Counted from the stretch's first letter, positions 16,083 to 26,391 are shown. The stretch is DNA of 64,000 nt from Vagococcus acidifermentans (GCF_003987655.1 NZ_NGKC01000001.1:1-64000); one strand, 5' to 3'. Notes: generated from the letters alone by a model not told the origin. Made by a program: numbers and translations.

Positions 16083-16982
16083 ATGATTTCGACAATAATT
16101 TTAGGCGGTCTTGGCCTCCTGCTGCTTTATTTTGTATTTTACCTAGTGCGTGACTTGATCGCACATCGTGACAGCCTTAAGTTGGCTGAGAACAAAGTCA
16201 AACTGGTCATTGCCTTCTTTATAGGAATTTTTACAGACTTCTTAGATACTCTAGGTGTCGGAAGTTTTGCACCGACAGCGATGCTGTTGGATATGACTAA
16301 AAACATGGAGCATGACCGACAGCTGCCAGGGACGCTTAACGTTGCTCATACTATCCCAGTTATGCTGGAAGCATTTATTTTTATCGCAGTTGTAAAAGTT
16401 GAGCCTATGACGTTGTTTTCACTGATAGTAGCTGCAATTGTTGGTTCTTGGGTTGGTTCCAGAACGGTATCGAAAATGCCTGAGAAGAAAATCCAGTTTT
16501 ACATGGGAATTGCACTGATTGTTACAGCGGTCTTAATGGGCTTGAGACAGCAAGGAATGCTTGATGCTCTGGGAGCAGGTAACGAAGCGCTAGGCTTGGA
16601 AGGCGGCAAATTAGTTATCGGTATCGTTGGTAACTTTATTTTTGGTGCTTTGATGACAATCGGTGTCGGTTTGTACGCGCCGTGTATGGCGATGGTTTAC
16701 ATGCTCGGAATGAGCCCGCTGGTTGCGTTCCCAATCATGATGGCATCGTGTGCAGGGTTGATGCCGGTAGCAAGTGCAGAGTTTATTAAATCTGATAATT
16801 ACTCACGCATCAATACGATTGGTATAATTTTTGGTGGGATTATCGGGGTAATCATCGCTGCATACTTTGTGACGAACTTAAATATGGACATCTTGGTATG
16901 GATCATTATTGCAGTTGTCATCTGGTCAGGTATCATTTACATTAGAAAAGGTCTAAAGAAAGATGAGCCTGAAACAGTTTAA
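16083..16982 (+). CDS. TSUP-family membrane transporter (TauE/SafE type)
   Basis: A 299-residue integral membrane protein with about eight helices, two half-repeats and the TSUP signatures (GIFTDFLDTLGVGSFAPTA in the first half, GVGLYAPCMAMVYMLGM in the second). Family members move small anions such as sulfite, sulfonates or carboxylates. It is the last gene of the prd operon, 22 bp after prdF, so its substrate may relate to proline fermentation (product export, or sulfur/selenium supply); this is inference. Confidence 0.85.
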   Translation: MISTIILGGLGLLLLYFVFYLVRDLIAHRDSLKLAENKVKLVIAFFIGIFTDFLDTLGVGSFAPTAMLLDMTKNMEHDRQLPGTLNVAHTIPVMLEAFIFIAVVKVEPMTLFSLIVAAIVGSWVGSRTVSKMPEKKIQFYMGIALIVTAVLMGLRQQGMLDALGAGNEALGLEGGKLVIGIVGNFIFGALMTIGVGLYAPCMAMVYMLGMSPLVAFPIMMASCAGLMPVASAEFIKSDNYSRINTIGIIFGGIIGVIIAAYFVTNLNMDILVWIIIAVVIWSGIIYIRKGLKKDEPETV

Positions 16983-17009
16983 AACGAAGCAGCGCTGAAT
17001 AAGTATGTA

Positions 17010-17048
17010 CAGCTCCGTCAAATGATACAGCATCATTTGACGGAGCTG
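17010..17048 (+). terminator. Long hairpin ending the prd operon
   Basis: A perfect 17-bp stem, CAGCTCCGTCAAATGAT (17010-17026) with ATCATTTGACGGAGCTG (17032-17048), and a 5-nt loop. The T-run after it is poor, so it may act as a transcript-end stabiliser or a weak terminator. Confidence 0.7.
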
Positions 17049-17071
17049 CTATGTTTGAATAGAGAATTATG

Positions 17072-17100
17072 TTAACATATTTTTTATTTTGAGATAAGAT
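17072..17100 (+). promoter_or_regulatory. Promoter of selB
   Basis: TTAACA (17072-17077), 17-bp spacer, TAAGAT (17095-17100). It suggests selB is transcribed separately from the prd operon. Confidence 0.65.
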
Positions 17101-17183
17101 AGTAGTGTAGAGATTATTTTATCTGAGATGTGAAAAATGGAGCATCATTTTATTGAATGAAGGGGAAAGGATGAAACATAACA

Positions 17184-19076
17184 GTGGAAATTACAGATAT
17201 CGTTATCGGTACAGCGGGCCATGTGGACCACGGGAAGACAACACTGATAAAAGCGCTGACCGGTATTGAAACAGATACAACTAAAGAAGAGAAAAAACGC
17301 GGCTTATCCATCAATCTTGGCTTTGCCTATTTGGATCTGCCTAATAATAAACGGGTCGGGATTGTGGACGTGCCGGGGCATGAGCGATTTATTAAAAATA
17401 TGGTTGCGGGATTGCCGGGGATTGGTCTGATTTTGCTGGTAGTGGACGCTTCTGAGGGCATCATGCCGCAAACGAAAGAGCATATTGCCATTTTGTCCTT
17501 ATTAGGCAAAACGAACTTCCTGATTGTGCTGACGAAAGTTGATTCGGTTGATGAGGAAATGAGGGAACTCGTCATCGAAGATATTCAGGAGCAGGTACAG
17601 GGAACAGTGCTTGAAGGGGCAGATATTGTTGAAACGGATGCGGTCACCGGATATGGCCTGGATAATCTGATTGCTAAAATAGAACAGTTTACAGAAGAAG
17701 AACACCCTGTTTCAGCCAGCGGCAATGCACGCCTGAATATCGACCGTGTGTTTAGCGTGAAAGGTTTCGGGACTGTTGTGACTGGCACGTTGCTTGACGG
17801 TCCGATATCCGTCGGCGATACGCTGTATTCGTATGCGACTGGTAACAAGGTGACGGTTCGCAACATTCAGGTACATGAGCAAAACTGTCAGCAGGCCAGA
17901 CCGGGGCAACGTACAGCACTAAACTTGTCCAATGTCAGCAAACAGGAGTTGAAGCGCGGAGATGTCTTGTCACGTTCAGACCAGATTCCTGTCACGTGGA
18001 TGGTGGATGTGAAAGTTACCTGTCTGCCTGAAGCGCAGTCCGGTATCGGTCTGTGGGAGCGAGTGCGATTATTGATCGGGACAAAGGAAGTTCTTGCCCG
18101 GACGGTGCCTATTGGTGTTGATGATATTGCACCGGGAGAAGAAGGCTTTTTACAGCTGCGTCTTGAAGAGCAGATTGTTGCAAAACAAAATGACCGGTTT
18201 ATTTTGCGCTCCTATTCTCCGATGATGACGATTGGCGGCGGTCAAATCATTGACGCGAGCCCTAAAAAACACCGCCGTTTCCGGAAAGAGGTCCTCGACA
18301 GCTTGAAGATTAAGGAAGAGGGAAGTTTGGACCAATTGGTTTTGGATTTCCTGATGAATAAGAAAAATCCGTTTACGGAAGTCAATGACCTGTCAGAGTT
18401 CCTTAATAAAGACACGGCAGAACTGCAGCACATGCTGGAGCAGCTGCAAGCTTCCGGCGAAGTGATTCGGATTGATGACCAGTTATGGCTGCATCCTCAG
18501 CAGCTGGATAAATTGAACCAGCTGGTCGGCGGTTATTTAGATGAGTACCATAAAAAATATCGTCTGCGCAAAGGCATGCCGATTGAAGAGGTCAGATCTA
18601 AGCTGAGACACTTATTTAGCAACCGGGAAATCGATTATCTGTTGGATGAACTGGTCGTCCGGCGTGCACTTGTCAGTGAGCAGCACCGGTTGTCGCTGCC
18701 TGACTTTAAAGTAGTCTTTAACAAGTATCAGCTGGCCGCCTGGCAGCTGATTGAAAAGGAGCTGGCGAAATCCGGATTTACACCTGTAAAAGCGGAAGAT
18801 TTACTGTCTCTGGATAAAAATGCACCGGATGTGCTGGAGGCGATGACTGGTGAGCAGGTCATTCTTCTGACTCACGAATACGTCATCTCGAAAGAATATT
18901 ACGATAAAGCTGTGTCTTTGGTAAGGGAGTATATCGGGGAGCATCAGGAAATGACTTTGGCAGATTTTCGCGATATGACGCAGTCAAGCCGCAAGACATC
19001 TATGCTGATTTTGGAGTACCTTGACAAAAACAATGTCACGAAACGTATTGACAATAAACGGGTGCTGGTGGATTAA
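17184..19076 (+). CDS. selB: Selenocysteine-specific elongation factor SelB
   Basis: A 630-residue GTPase that brings Sec-tRNA to UGA codons followed by a SECIS hairpin. G motifs: [26 protein letters not shown] and TKVD. EF-Tu-like domains 2 and 3 follow (VFSVKGFGTVVTGTLL; FILRSYSPMMTIGGGQIID). From about residue 375 a set of winged-helix domains makes up the SECIS-binding part. The GTG start follows GGGGAAAGG by 13 nt. Its presence beside prdB/prdC supports true Sec decoding. selA, selD and the tRNA-Sec gene are not seen in this window. Confidence 0.96.
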   Translation: MEITDIVIGTAGHVDHGKTTLIKALTGIETDTTKEEKKRGLSINLGFAYLDLPNNKRVGIVDVPGHERFIKNMVAGLPGIGLILLVVDASEGIMPQTKEHIAILSLLGKTNFLIVLTKVDSVDEEMRELVIEDIQEQVQGTVLEGADIVETDAVTGYGLDNLIAKIEQFTEEEHPVSASGNARLNIDRVFSVKGFGTVVTGTLLDGPISVGDTLYSYATGNKVTVRNIQVHEQNCQQARPGQRTALNLSNVSKQELKRGDVLSRSDQIPVTWMVDVKVTCLPEAQSGIGLWERVRLLIGTKEVLARTVPIGVDDIAPGEEGFLQLRLEEQIVAKQNDRFILRSYSPMMTIGGGQIIDASPKKHRRFRKEVLDSLKIKEEGSLDQLVLDFLMNKKNPFTEVNDLSEFLNKDTAELQHMLEQLQASGEVIRIDDQLWLHPQQLDKLNQLVGGYLDEYHKKYRLRKGMPIEEVRSKLRHLFSNREIDYLLDELVVRRALVSEQHRLSLPDFKVVFNKYQLAAWQLIEKELAKSGFTPVKAEDLLSLDKNAPDVLEAMTGEQVILLTHEYVISKEYYDKAVSLVREYIGEHQEMTLADFRDMTQSSRKTSMLILEYLDKNNVTKRIDNKRVLVD

Positions 19077-19086
19077 CACTGTTTGG

Positions 19087-19121
19087 AAAGGACAATGAGA
19101 AGTAAATCATTGTCTTTTTTT
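19087..19121 (+). terminator. Terminator after selB
   Basis: GACAATGA (19091-19098) pairs with TCATTGTC (19107-19114), followed by T7. Confidence 0.8.
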
Positions 19122-19170
19122 ATGAGAGAATTGCACATTTGGCCAAGATAGTATAAAGTAATAGAGAGTC

Positions 19171-19192
19171 GTGAAACAATGGGGTGTTTCAC
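19171..19192 (+). repeat. Inverted repeat made of parS-like half sites in everted order
   Basis: GTGAAACA (19171-19178), six bases, TGTTTCAC (19185-19192). These are the two halves of the consensus parS (TGTTTCAC-GTGAAACA) but in the opposite order. In RNA it would form an 8-bp hairpin immediately upstream of the rsmG ribosome site. Confidence 0.55.
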
Positions 19193-19208
19193 AAAAAGGA
19201 GACATGAC

Positions 19209-19928
19209 ATGACACCTGAAGAATTTAAAGAGCATTTGGCAAAACAGGGGATTCATTTAACGGATGATCAGATGGCCCAGTTTGCCACATATTTAGCAAT
19301 GCTGGTTGAATGGAACGAGAAGATAAATCTGACTGCTATTACCGAGCCGCATGAAGTCTATCTGAAACATTTTTATGATTCGCTGACGTTGGCATTTTCC
19401 AATGATTTTCATGAACAGCCGCATACTTTATGCGATGTTGGTTCCGGAGCAGGCTTTCCGAGTATTCCGCTAAAAATCGTTTTTCCGAAGTTACGCGTCG
19501 CAATCGTCGATTCGCTGAACAAACGAATCAATTTTTTAACGTTGTTGATTGATGCGTTAGGTTTGACAGATGTCTCTGTTTACCATAGCCGAGCGGAGGA
19601 TTTTGGCCAGCAGCCGGATTTTCGCGAGCAGTTCGACTTTGTGACTGCCCGAGCGGTGGCGCGTCTGAATGTGCTGACAGAGCTTTGTTTGCCGCTTGTC
19701 AAAAAGGACGGCTTGTTCTTAGCAATGAAAGCCGCCAAGAGCGAAGAGGAGCTGTACGAAGCTAAAAAAGCGATTCATTTGCTGGGGGGGAAATTGATCG
19801 GGGAAACTGATGTCACGTTGCCGATAAGCGGCGACCAGCGGTTTATCATCAGCATTCAAAAAGCAGCCGGCACGCCTAAAAAATATCCGAGGAAGCCGGG
19901 TCTCCCCAATAAAAAACCACTTGTCTAA
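19209..19928 (+). CDS. rsmG: 16S rRNA (guanine-N7)-methyltransferase RsmG
   Basis: A 239-residue SAM-dependent methyltransferase modifying G527 (E. coli numbering) of 16S rRNA. It shows [10 protein letters not shown] near the N-terminus, the SAM loop [17 protein letters not shown] and [12 protein letters not shown] 19209 follows AAAAAGGA at good spacing; the upstream in-frame ATG at 19179 lies inside the parS-like hairpin. The gene order rsmG-parA-parB is the usual origin-proximal order of Firmicutes. Confidence 0.95.
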   Translation: MTPEEFKEHLAKQGIHLTDDQMAQFATYLAMLVEWNEKINLTAITEPHEVYLKHFYDSLTLAFSNDFHEQPHTLCDVGSGAGFPSIPLKIVFPKLRVAIVDSLNKRINFLTLLIDALGLTDVSVYHSRAEDFGQQPDFREQFDFVTARAVARLNVLTELCLPLVKKDGLFLAMKAAKSEEELYEAKKAIHLLGGKLIGETDVTLPISGDQRFIISIQKAAGTPKKYPRKPGLPNKKPLV

Positions 19929-20016
19929 CTATCAACAAGCAGACCGTTTTATGTTACAATAACGGTTGATTATTCATTGAATGAAGAAACTTTACGATAA
20001 AATTGGAGGAAAGAGA

Positions 20017-20778
20017 ATGGCACGGGTAGTATCAGTTGCAAATCAAAAAGGCGGTGTCGGCAAAACCACTACGACTGTTAATTTAGGGGCTTGTCTGGCT
20101 TTCTTTGGCAGAAAAGTGCTGTTGATCGATATGGATGCTCAGGGAAATGCGACCAGCGGTATTGGTATCCGTAAAGCAGATGTGGAACAGAATATTTATG
20201 AAGTTTTGGTCGACGAGGTGCCAATTAGAGACGTCATTCATCATACGTCCCGTGAAAATCTGGATATTGTGCCCGCAACCATTCAGTTGTCAGGAGCAGA
20301 GATAGAGCTGACATCCATGATGGCGAGAGAGTCCCGGTTAAAACAGGCAATCACGGATATCAAAGATGACTACGATTATATATTGATTGATTGCCCGCCT
20401 TCACTGGGTCATTTGACGATTAATTCGTTTACTGCCAGCGATTCAATTCTAATCCCTGTTCAATGCGAGTACTATGCACTGGAAGGTCTCAGTCAGCTTT
20501 TAAATACGATACGTCTGGTCCAGAAACATTTCAATCCGGAGCTGCGCATTGAAGGTGTCTTGTTGACCATGTACGATGCACGGACCAACTTGGGATCGGA
20601 AGTGGTGGAAGAGGTCCGGAAATATTTCAGGGAACGGGTTTATGATACAATCATCCCGCGAAACGTGCGTTTGTCCGAAGCGCCTAGTCATGGTTTGTCT
20701 ATTATTGATTATGACCCGCGTTCTAAAGGGGCAGAAGTTTATCAGGCTTTAGCAAAGGAAGTGATTGCCCATGAGTAA
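20017..20778 (+). CDS. parA: Chromosome partitioning ATPase ParA/Soj
   Basis: A 253-residue Walker-type ATPase acting with ParB in origin segregation and replication control. The deviant Walker A motif is ANQKGGVGKTTTTVNLG, switch II is YILIDCPPSLGHLTINS. ATG 20017 was chosen because GGAGGAAAG lies just before it; relatives begin near MARVVSVANQKGG. An extended -10 (TGTTACAAT, about 19952-19960) may be its promoter. It overlaps parB by 8 bp. Confidence 0.95.
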   Translation: MARVVSVANQKGGVGKTTTTVNLGACLAFFGRKVLLIDMDAQGNATSGIGIRKADVEQNIYEVLVDEVPIRDVIHHTSRENLDIVPATIQLSGAEIELTSMMARESRLKQAITDIKDDYDYILIDCPPSLGHLTINSFTASDSILIPVQCEYYALEGLSQLLNTIRLVQKHFNPELRIEGVLLTMYDARTNLGSEVVEEVRKYFRERVYDTIIPRNVRLSEAPSHGLSIIDYDPRSKGAEVYQALAKEVIAHE

Positions 20779-21658
20779 ATCGAACAAAGGACTGGGACGG
20801 GGGATTGATGCGTTATTCCAAGATTTCTCCAGCCTTGAAGAGGTGGATATTCAAAAAGAGGAAATCATTGATATTGCTCTTTCGGAATTGCGTCCCAACC
20901 CGTATCAGCCCCGTAAAACATTTGATGAGAGTGCATTGGCGGAGCTTGCCCGCTCGATTGAACAGTCAGGCGTCTTCCAGCCGATTATTGTGCGGAAGTC
21001 GAGTGTCAAAGACTACGAAATCATCGCCGGGGAGCGGCGTTTCAGAGCATCAAAACTAGCTGGCAAAAAGACGATTCCGGCAATCGTCAGGGAATTCAAT
21101 GAATCAGAAATGATGCAGATTGCAGTGCTGGAGAACTTGCAGCGGGAAGATTTAAGCCCGATGGAAGAAGCGGAAGCTTACGACATGCTGATGAAAAATT
21201 TGAAATTGACTCAGGCCGAGCTGTCCGAACGGTTGGGCAAAAGCCGGCCGTATATTGCCAATTATTTGCGTTTGCTGACATTGCCGAATGTTGTGAAAGA
21301 TTTGGTTCAAAACGAATCAATATCCATGGGGCAGGCACGCACACTGTTAGGGTTAAAGGACAGTAGCCAAATCGTGCCGCTGGCGAACCGTATTTTGAAA
21401 GAAGGCTTGACTGTTCGGCAGCTGGAGCAGATTGTCAATGACATAAATCATCAGAGCGGTTTGGCACCTTCAAAAGAGGCAAAGAAAAAAAGCCAGCCTA
21501 AACCATACTACATTCGCGAGAGTGAAGATCGGCTGATGGATAAATTCGGCACGACAGTTGCGATTAAAGAAAAAGAAGGCAAAGGCAAAATTGAAATCGA
21601 ATATTTGTCTCAGGATGATTTGACACGTATTCTGGACATATTAGATATTCATTTCTAG
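20771..21658 (+). CDS. parB: Chromosome partitioning CTPase ParB/Spo0J
   Basis: A 295-residue parS-binding protein. The N-terminal CTPase motifs ELRPNPYQPRKTFD and IIAGERRFRASKLAGKKTIPAIVR are clear. The central helix-turn-helix is LTQAELSERLGKSRPYIANYLRLL; a C-terminal dimerisation domain follows. Start ATG 20771 overlaps the parA stop region, so the two are translationally coupled. Confidence 0.95.
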   Translation: MSKSNKGLGRGIDALFQDFSSLEEVDIQKEEIIDIALSELRPNPYQPRKTFDESALAELARSIEQSGVFQPIIVRKSSVKDYEIIAGERRFRASKLAGKKTIPAIVREFNESEMMQIAVLENLQREDLSPMEEAEAYDMLMKNLKLTQAELSERLGKSRPYIANYLRLLTLPNVVKDLVQNESISMGQARTLLGLKDSSQIVPLANRILKEGLTVRQLEQIVNDINHQSGLAPSKEAKKKSQPKPYYIRESEDRLMDKFGTTVAIKEKEGKGKIEIEYLSQDDLTRILDILDIHF

Positions 21659-21725
21659 TTTTCGCAGTTTTTGGTTTGTTTGTGGTAAGATTAAGAATGG
21701 ATTGACAAAAAAGGATGTGTGTCTC

Positions 21726-21917
21726 ATGTATGACTTGGGAGATATTGTTGAGATGAAAAAACCGCATGCCTGCCAGACGAATCGCTGGGAGATTATTCGG
21801 ATGGGCATGGATATCAAAATACGGTGCTTAAACTGTCAGCATATCGTGATGATGCCGCGTCGGGAATTTGAAAAAAAACTTAAAAAAGTGTTAGAGAAAA
21901 AAGACAACGAAAATTAG
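21726..21917 (+). CDS. DUF951 family small zinc-ribbon-like protein
   Basis: A 63-residue conserved protein usually found between parB and ychF in Lactobacillales. It starts MYDLGDIVEMKKPHACQTN and contains KPHAC and IRCLNCQHIVMMPR, whose Cys residues could bind a metal. Function unknown; nucleic-acid binding is plausible. The ATG follows AAAGGATGTG. Confidence 0.85.
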   Translation: MYDLGDIVEMKKPHACQTNRWEIIRMGMDIKIRCLNCQHIVMMPRREFEKKLKKVLEKKDNEN

Positions 21918-21959
21918 TATTTTAAAAGCTGATAATCGGAAAGAAAGAGTGAATGATAT

Positions 21960-23060
21960 ATGGCGTTAACAGCGGGTATTGTTGGGCTGCCCAACGTGGG
22001 CAAATCAACGTTATTCAATGCTATTACCAAGGCAGGCGCAGAGGCTGCGAATTATCCCTTTGCAACGATTGACCCAAATGTCGGCATGGTGGAAGTGCCG
22101 GATGCGCGTTTGGGGGAATTGACCAAGCTTGTCAAACCAAAGAAGACCGTACCGGCGACATTTGAGTTTACAGATATTGCCGGCATCGTGAAAGGTGCAA
22201 GCAAAGGCGAGGGACTGGGAAATAAATTTTTAAGTCATATTCGTCAGGTGGATGCGATTTGTCATGTTGTCCGCTGTTTTGATGATGACAACATCACACA
22301 CGTGGAAGGACGCGTGGATCCGCTTGCTGATATAGACACAATCAATTTGGAGCTGGTCCTTGCTGACTTGGAGTCTGTCGACAAGCGTTATACCCGGGTC
22401 GCTAAAGTTGCCAAGACGAAAGACAAAGATGCCGTGGCGGAATTGGCTGTACTCGAAAAAATCAAACCGGTGCTTGAAGCCGGCAAGTCTGCGCGCACAA
22501 TTTCCTTTACGGATGATGAGCAGAAAATCGTCAAGGGGCTGTTCCTTTTGACCACAAAACCGATTCTCTACGTGGCGAATGTGTCAGAGGATGAAATCGC
22601 CGACAGCGATAACAATCATTACGTGCAGCAAGTAAAAGAGTTTGCGGCATCTGAGAACGCAGAAGTGATTGCTATCAGTGCCCGTGCGGAAGAAGAAATC
22701 GCAGAGCTGGACGATGAGGACCGCGAAGAATTTCTTGAAGCATTGGGCATTGACGAATCCGGTCTTGATAAATTGATTCGTGCAGCATACCATTTGCTGG
22801 GGCTGGCCACTTATTTCACTGCCGGCGAGCAGGAAGTCAGAGCCTGGACCTTTAAGCAAGGTATGAAGGCTCCGGAAGCAGCTGGTATTATTCATACCGA
22901 TTTTGAGCGCGGGTTTATCCGTGCAGAAACAGTCTCTTATGAAGATTTGAAACATTACGGCAGTATGCAGGCTGCGAAGGAAGCTGGAAAAGTCCGTCTT
23001 GAAGGCAAAGAATATGTGGTGCAGGATGGCGATGTCATGTTGTTCCGCTTTAATGTATAG
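21960..23060 (+). CDS. ychF: Ribosome-associated ATPase YchF
   Basis: A 366-residue OBG-family P-loop protein (Ola1/YchF), which prefers ATP. It starts MALTAGIVGLPNVGKSTLFNAI, has FTDIAGIVKGASKGEGLGNKFL, and ends with a TGS domain (YFTAGEQEVRAWTF, IHTDFERGFIRAE). It binds ribosomes and modulates translation and stress responses. Confidence 0.95.
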   Translation: MALTAGIVGLPNVGKSTLFNAITKAGAEAANYPFATIDPNVGMVEVPDARLGELTKLVKPKKTVPATFEFTDIAGIVKGASKGEGLGNKFLSHIRQVDAICHVVRCFDDDNITHVEGRVDPLADIDTINLELVLADLESVDKRYTRVAKVAKTKDKDAVAELAVLEKIKPVLEAGKSARTISFTDDEQKIVKGLFLLTTKPILYVANVSEDEIADSDNNHYVQQVKEFAASENAEVIAISARAEEEIAELDDEDREEFLEALGIDESGLDKLIRAAYHLLGLATYFTAGEQEVRAWTFKQGMKAPEAAGIIHTDFERGFIRAETVSYEDLKHYGSMQAAKEAGKVRLEGKEYVVQDGDVMLFRFNV

Positions 23061-23083
23061 AAAGGAAAGCCAGGTGATGACAG

Positions 23084-23773
23084 GTGGAACAGAGTGAATT
23101 GCAGAAATTAGTTAGTCAAAACAGAGAAATGGAAAAGAAATTGACCAAAAAGAACGACCAGTTTCTGTTTGACTTGAATAAAATTTTAGATGAATCAGAA
23201 ATAGATGGCGAGAAAAAAGTAGTGGCGCTCAATCACATGCTGACAGAGCTTGTTGAGGGACAGAAAAAGGGGCACACTGCCAAGCAGCTGTACGGTACGC
23301 CGACAGAAGCCGCGGATAATATTATCAATGCACCGGAACCACTTCCGGAAATGACTTTCGGCAAAATAATGCTGGATAATTCGCTGCTGATGTTTACGTT
23401 TCTTTCGGCTTTAGCAGGACTGATGCCGCTGCTTTCAAACAGTAAAGCAGCTTCGCAAGGATTGACCAGTTTAGTATTAGGCGCTGTTTCAGGTGCATTT
23501 TCATTTTATTTGATTTACAAGTATGTCTTTATTTATGACACACCAGGTGCTGACCAGACGAATCGTCCCGGCGCATTGAAATCAGGCGGACTGATGGCCC
23601 TTTGTTTTATCCCGTGGGTGCTTATTTTTTCGTTGTCCGCAATGTTGCCGCCGGCTATCAATCCGATGTTTGACCCTGTCTTGACTCTAGTGCTCGGCGC
23701 GCTGGCGTTTGGCCTTCGTTACGTTTTGAAAAAGAAAATTGGTTTGCAAGGCACCATTTTAAGAAGCTATTAA
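23084..23773 (+). CDS. DUF1129 family membrane protein
   Basis: A 229-residue protein. The N-terminal 75 residues are charged and helical (NREMEKKLTKKNDQFLFDL, GKKS-like VVALNHMLTELVEGQKKG), followed by four hydrophobic segments from about residue 100 to 215. This matches the DUF1129 family common in Lactobacillales next to ychF/guaB. GTG start; function unknown. Confidence 0.8.
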   Translation: MEQSELQKLVSQNREMEKKLTKKNDQFLFDLNKILDESEIDGEKKVVALNHMLTELVEGQKKGHTAKQLYGTPTEAADNIINAPEPLPEMTFGKIMLDNSLLMFTFLSALAGLMPLLSNSKAASQGLTSLVLGAVSGAFSFYLIYKYVFIYDTPGADQTNRPGALKSGGLMALCFIPWVLIFSLSAMLPPAINPMFDPVLTLVLGALAFGLRYVLKKKIGLQGTILRSY

Positions 23774-23778
23774 ATCGT

Positions 23779-23815
23779 CGAAATCTAAGTTTTATACTTA
23801 GATTTCGTATTTTTT
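23779..23815 (+). terminator. Terminator after the DUF1129 gene
   Basis: CGAAATCTAAG pairs with CTTAGATTTCG across a TTTTATA loop and is followed by a T-rich run. Confidence 0.85.
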
Positions 23816-23826
23816 AACCCAAAAAA

Positions 23827-23855
23827 TTGACTTATGGTCGTTTTTTTGATATTTT
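23827..23855 (+). promoter_or_regulatory. Promoter of guaB
   Basis: TTGACT (23827-23832), 17-bp spacer, TATTTT (23850-23855). The leader is short, with no purine riboswitch. Confidence 0.6.
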
Positions 23856-23872
23856 GATAATTAAAAAATTAA

Positions 23873-25378
<1,506 letters not shown>

Positions 25379-25380
25379 AA

Positions 25381-25414
25381 AAAATACCTTTGCTGTTTCG
25401 GCAAAGGTATTTTT
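25381..25414 (+). terminator. Terminator after guaB
   Basis: AAAATACCTTTGC pairs with GCAAAGGTATTTT around TGTTTCG. Confidence 0.9.
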
Positions 25415-25439
25415 AACTTATAAACTTGGGGTGTTGTGA

Positions 25440-26348
25440 ATGAATAAAATCGGGATTATTGGTATGGGGCATGTCGGTTCTGATTTAGCCTATACGTTAT
25501 GTCGTGAGAATACGGTTGACACACTGGTGTTGATTGATAAAGACGACGACAAAGTATATGCGGAAACGTTGGAACTGGAAGATGCCATGGCAAGCACGTC
25601 TTCGCAAGTCGCGATTATCCAGCAGGACTATCAGGCTTTGAGCGATGCGGCACTGATTGTTCTGGCTGTGGGCAGCACGGATTTGGAAAAAGAAGACCGG
25701 ATATCTGAATTGACGCAGAATGCACAGTCGGCCAAAGAGGTTGTTCCTAAAGCAGTTGCTTCGGGTTTTTCGGGCATTTTTCTCGTTATTTCAAATCCTT
25801 GTGACGTGATGACGATGCTTGTTCAGCAATACAGCGGCTTTCCCAAGCATAAAGTCATGGGAACGGGCACAACGCTGGATACCAATCGCTTAAAACGGAT
25901 TGTCGGCAAAATTGCCGGTGTATCCAGCCAGTCAGTTGAGGGTTTTGTGCTGGGAGAACACGGTGAAAGTCAATTTGTTGCATGGTCAACGGTCAGGATT
26001 GCCGGCGAACAGTTGTCTGAGCTGCCGGCCTTTGCCGCACAGGATTTGCCAGTGCTCAAGGAGCAGGTCCGGTTGGGCGGATGGGAAATATTTACCCGCA
26101 AAACTTGGACAAGCTATGGTATAGCTTCTGTGGCCAGCCGTCTCATTCAGACGATTTTAAAAGACGAACGAAGAATTTTTCCAGTGTCGGCGTATGATGA
26201 GTCAAAACAGATTTATGCTGGTTATCCGCATATTATTGGAAGGCAAGGCGTGATAGAGGCATTGCCGTTGACGCTGACACAAGATGAAATAAATGAATAT
26301 GAGCTTTCGGCAGAAAAAATTCGCCGGACATTTTTAACCGTGACATAA
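25440..26348 (+). CDS. L-2-hydroxyacid (L-2-hydroxyisocaproate-type) dehydrogenase
   Basis: A 302-residue NAD-dependent enzyme of the LDH/MDH superfamily. Rossmann motif KIGIIGMGHVGSDLAYTL; catalytic His in FVLGEHGESQFVAWS; GTGTTLDTNRLKRIV is typical. The substrate loop lacks the usual KPGETR of lactate dehydrogenase and reads EKEDRISEL, closer to L-2-hydroxyisocaproate dehydrogenases that reduce branched 2-oxo acids. It would regenerate NAD from amino-acid-derived oxo acids. Lactate as substrate cannot be excluded. Confidence 0.8.
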   Translation: MNKIGIIGMGHVGSDLAYTLCRENTVDTLVLIDKDDDKVYAETLELEDAMASTSSQVAIIQQDYQALSDAALIVLAVGSTDLEKEDRISELTQNAQSAKEVVPKAVASGFSGIFLVISNPCDVMTMLVQQYSGFPKHKVMGTGTTLDTNRLKRIVGKIAGVSSQSVEGFVLGEHGESQFVAWSTVRIAGEQLSELPAFAAQDLPVLKEQVRLGGWEIFTRKTWTSYGIASVASRLIQTILKDERRIFPVSAYDESKQIYAGYPHIIGRQGVIEALPLTLTQDEINEYELSAEKIRRTFLTVT

Positions 26349-26351
26349 TTT

Positions 26352-26391
26352 AAAACCGGATGGGAGAGACTGCGCTCTTCCATCCGGTTTT
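26352..26391. terminator. Bidirectional terminator between convergent genes
   Basis: AAAACCGGATGG pairs with CCATCCGGTTTT, with an inner GAGAG/CTCTT extension. It separates the hydroxyacid dehydrogenase (plus) from serS (minus). Confidence 0.85.
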
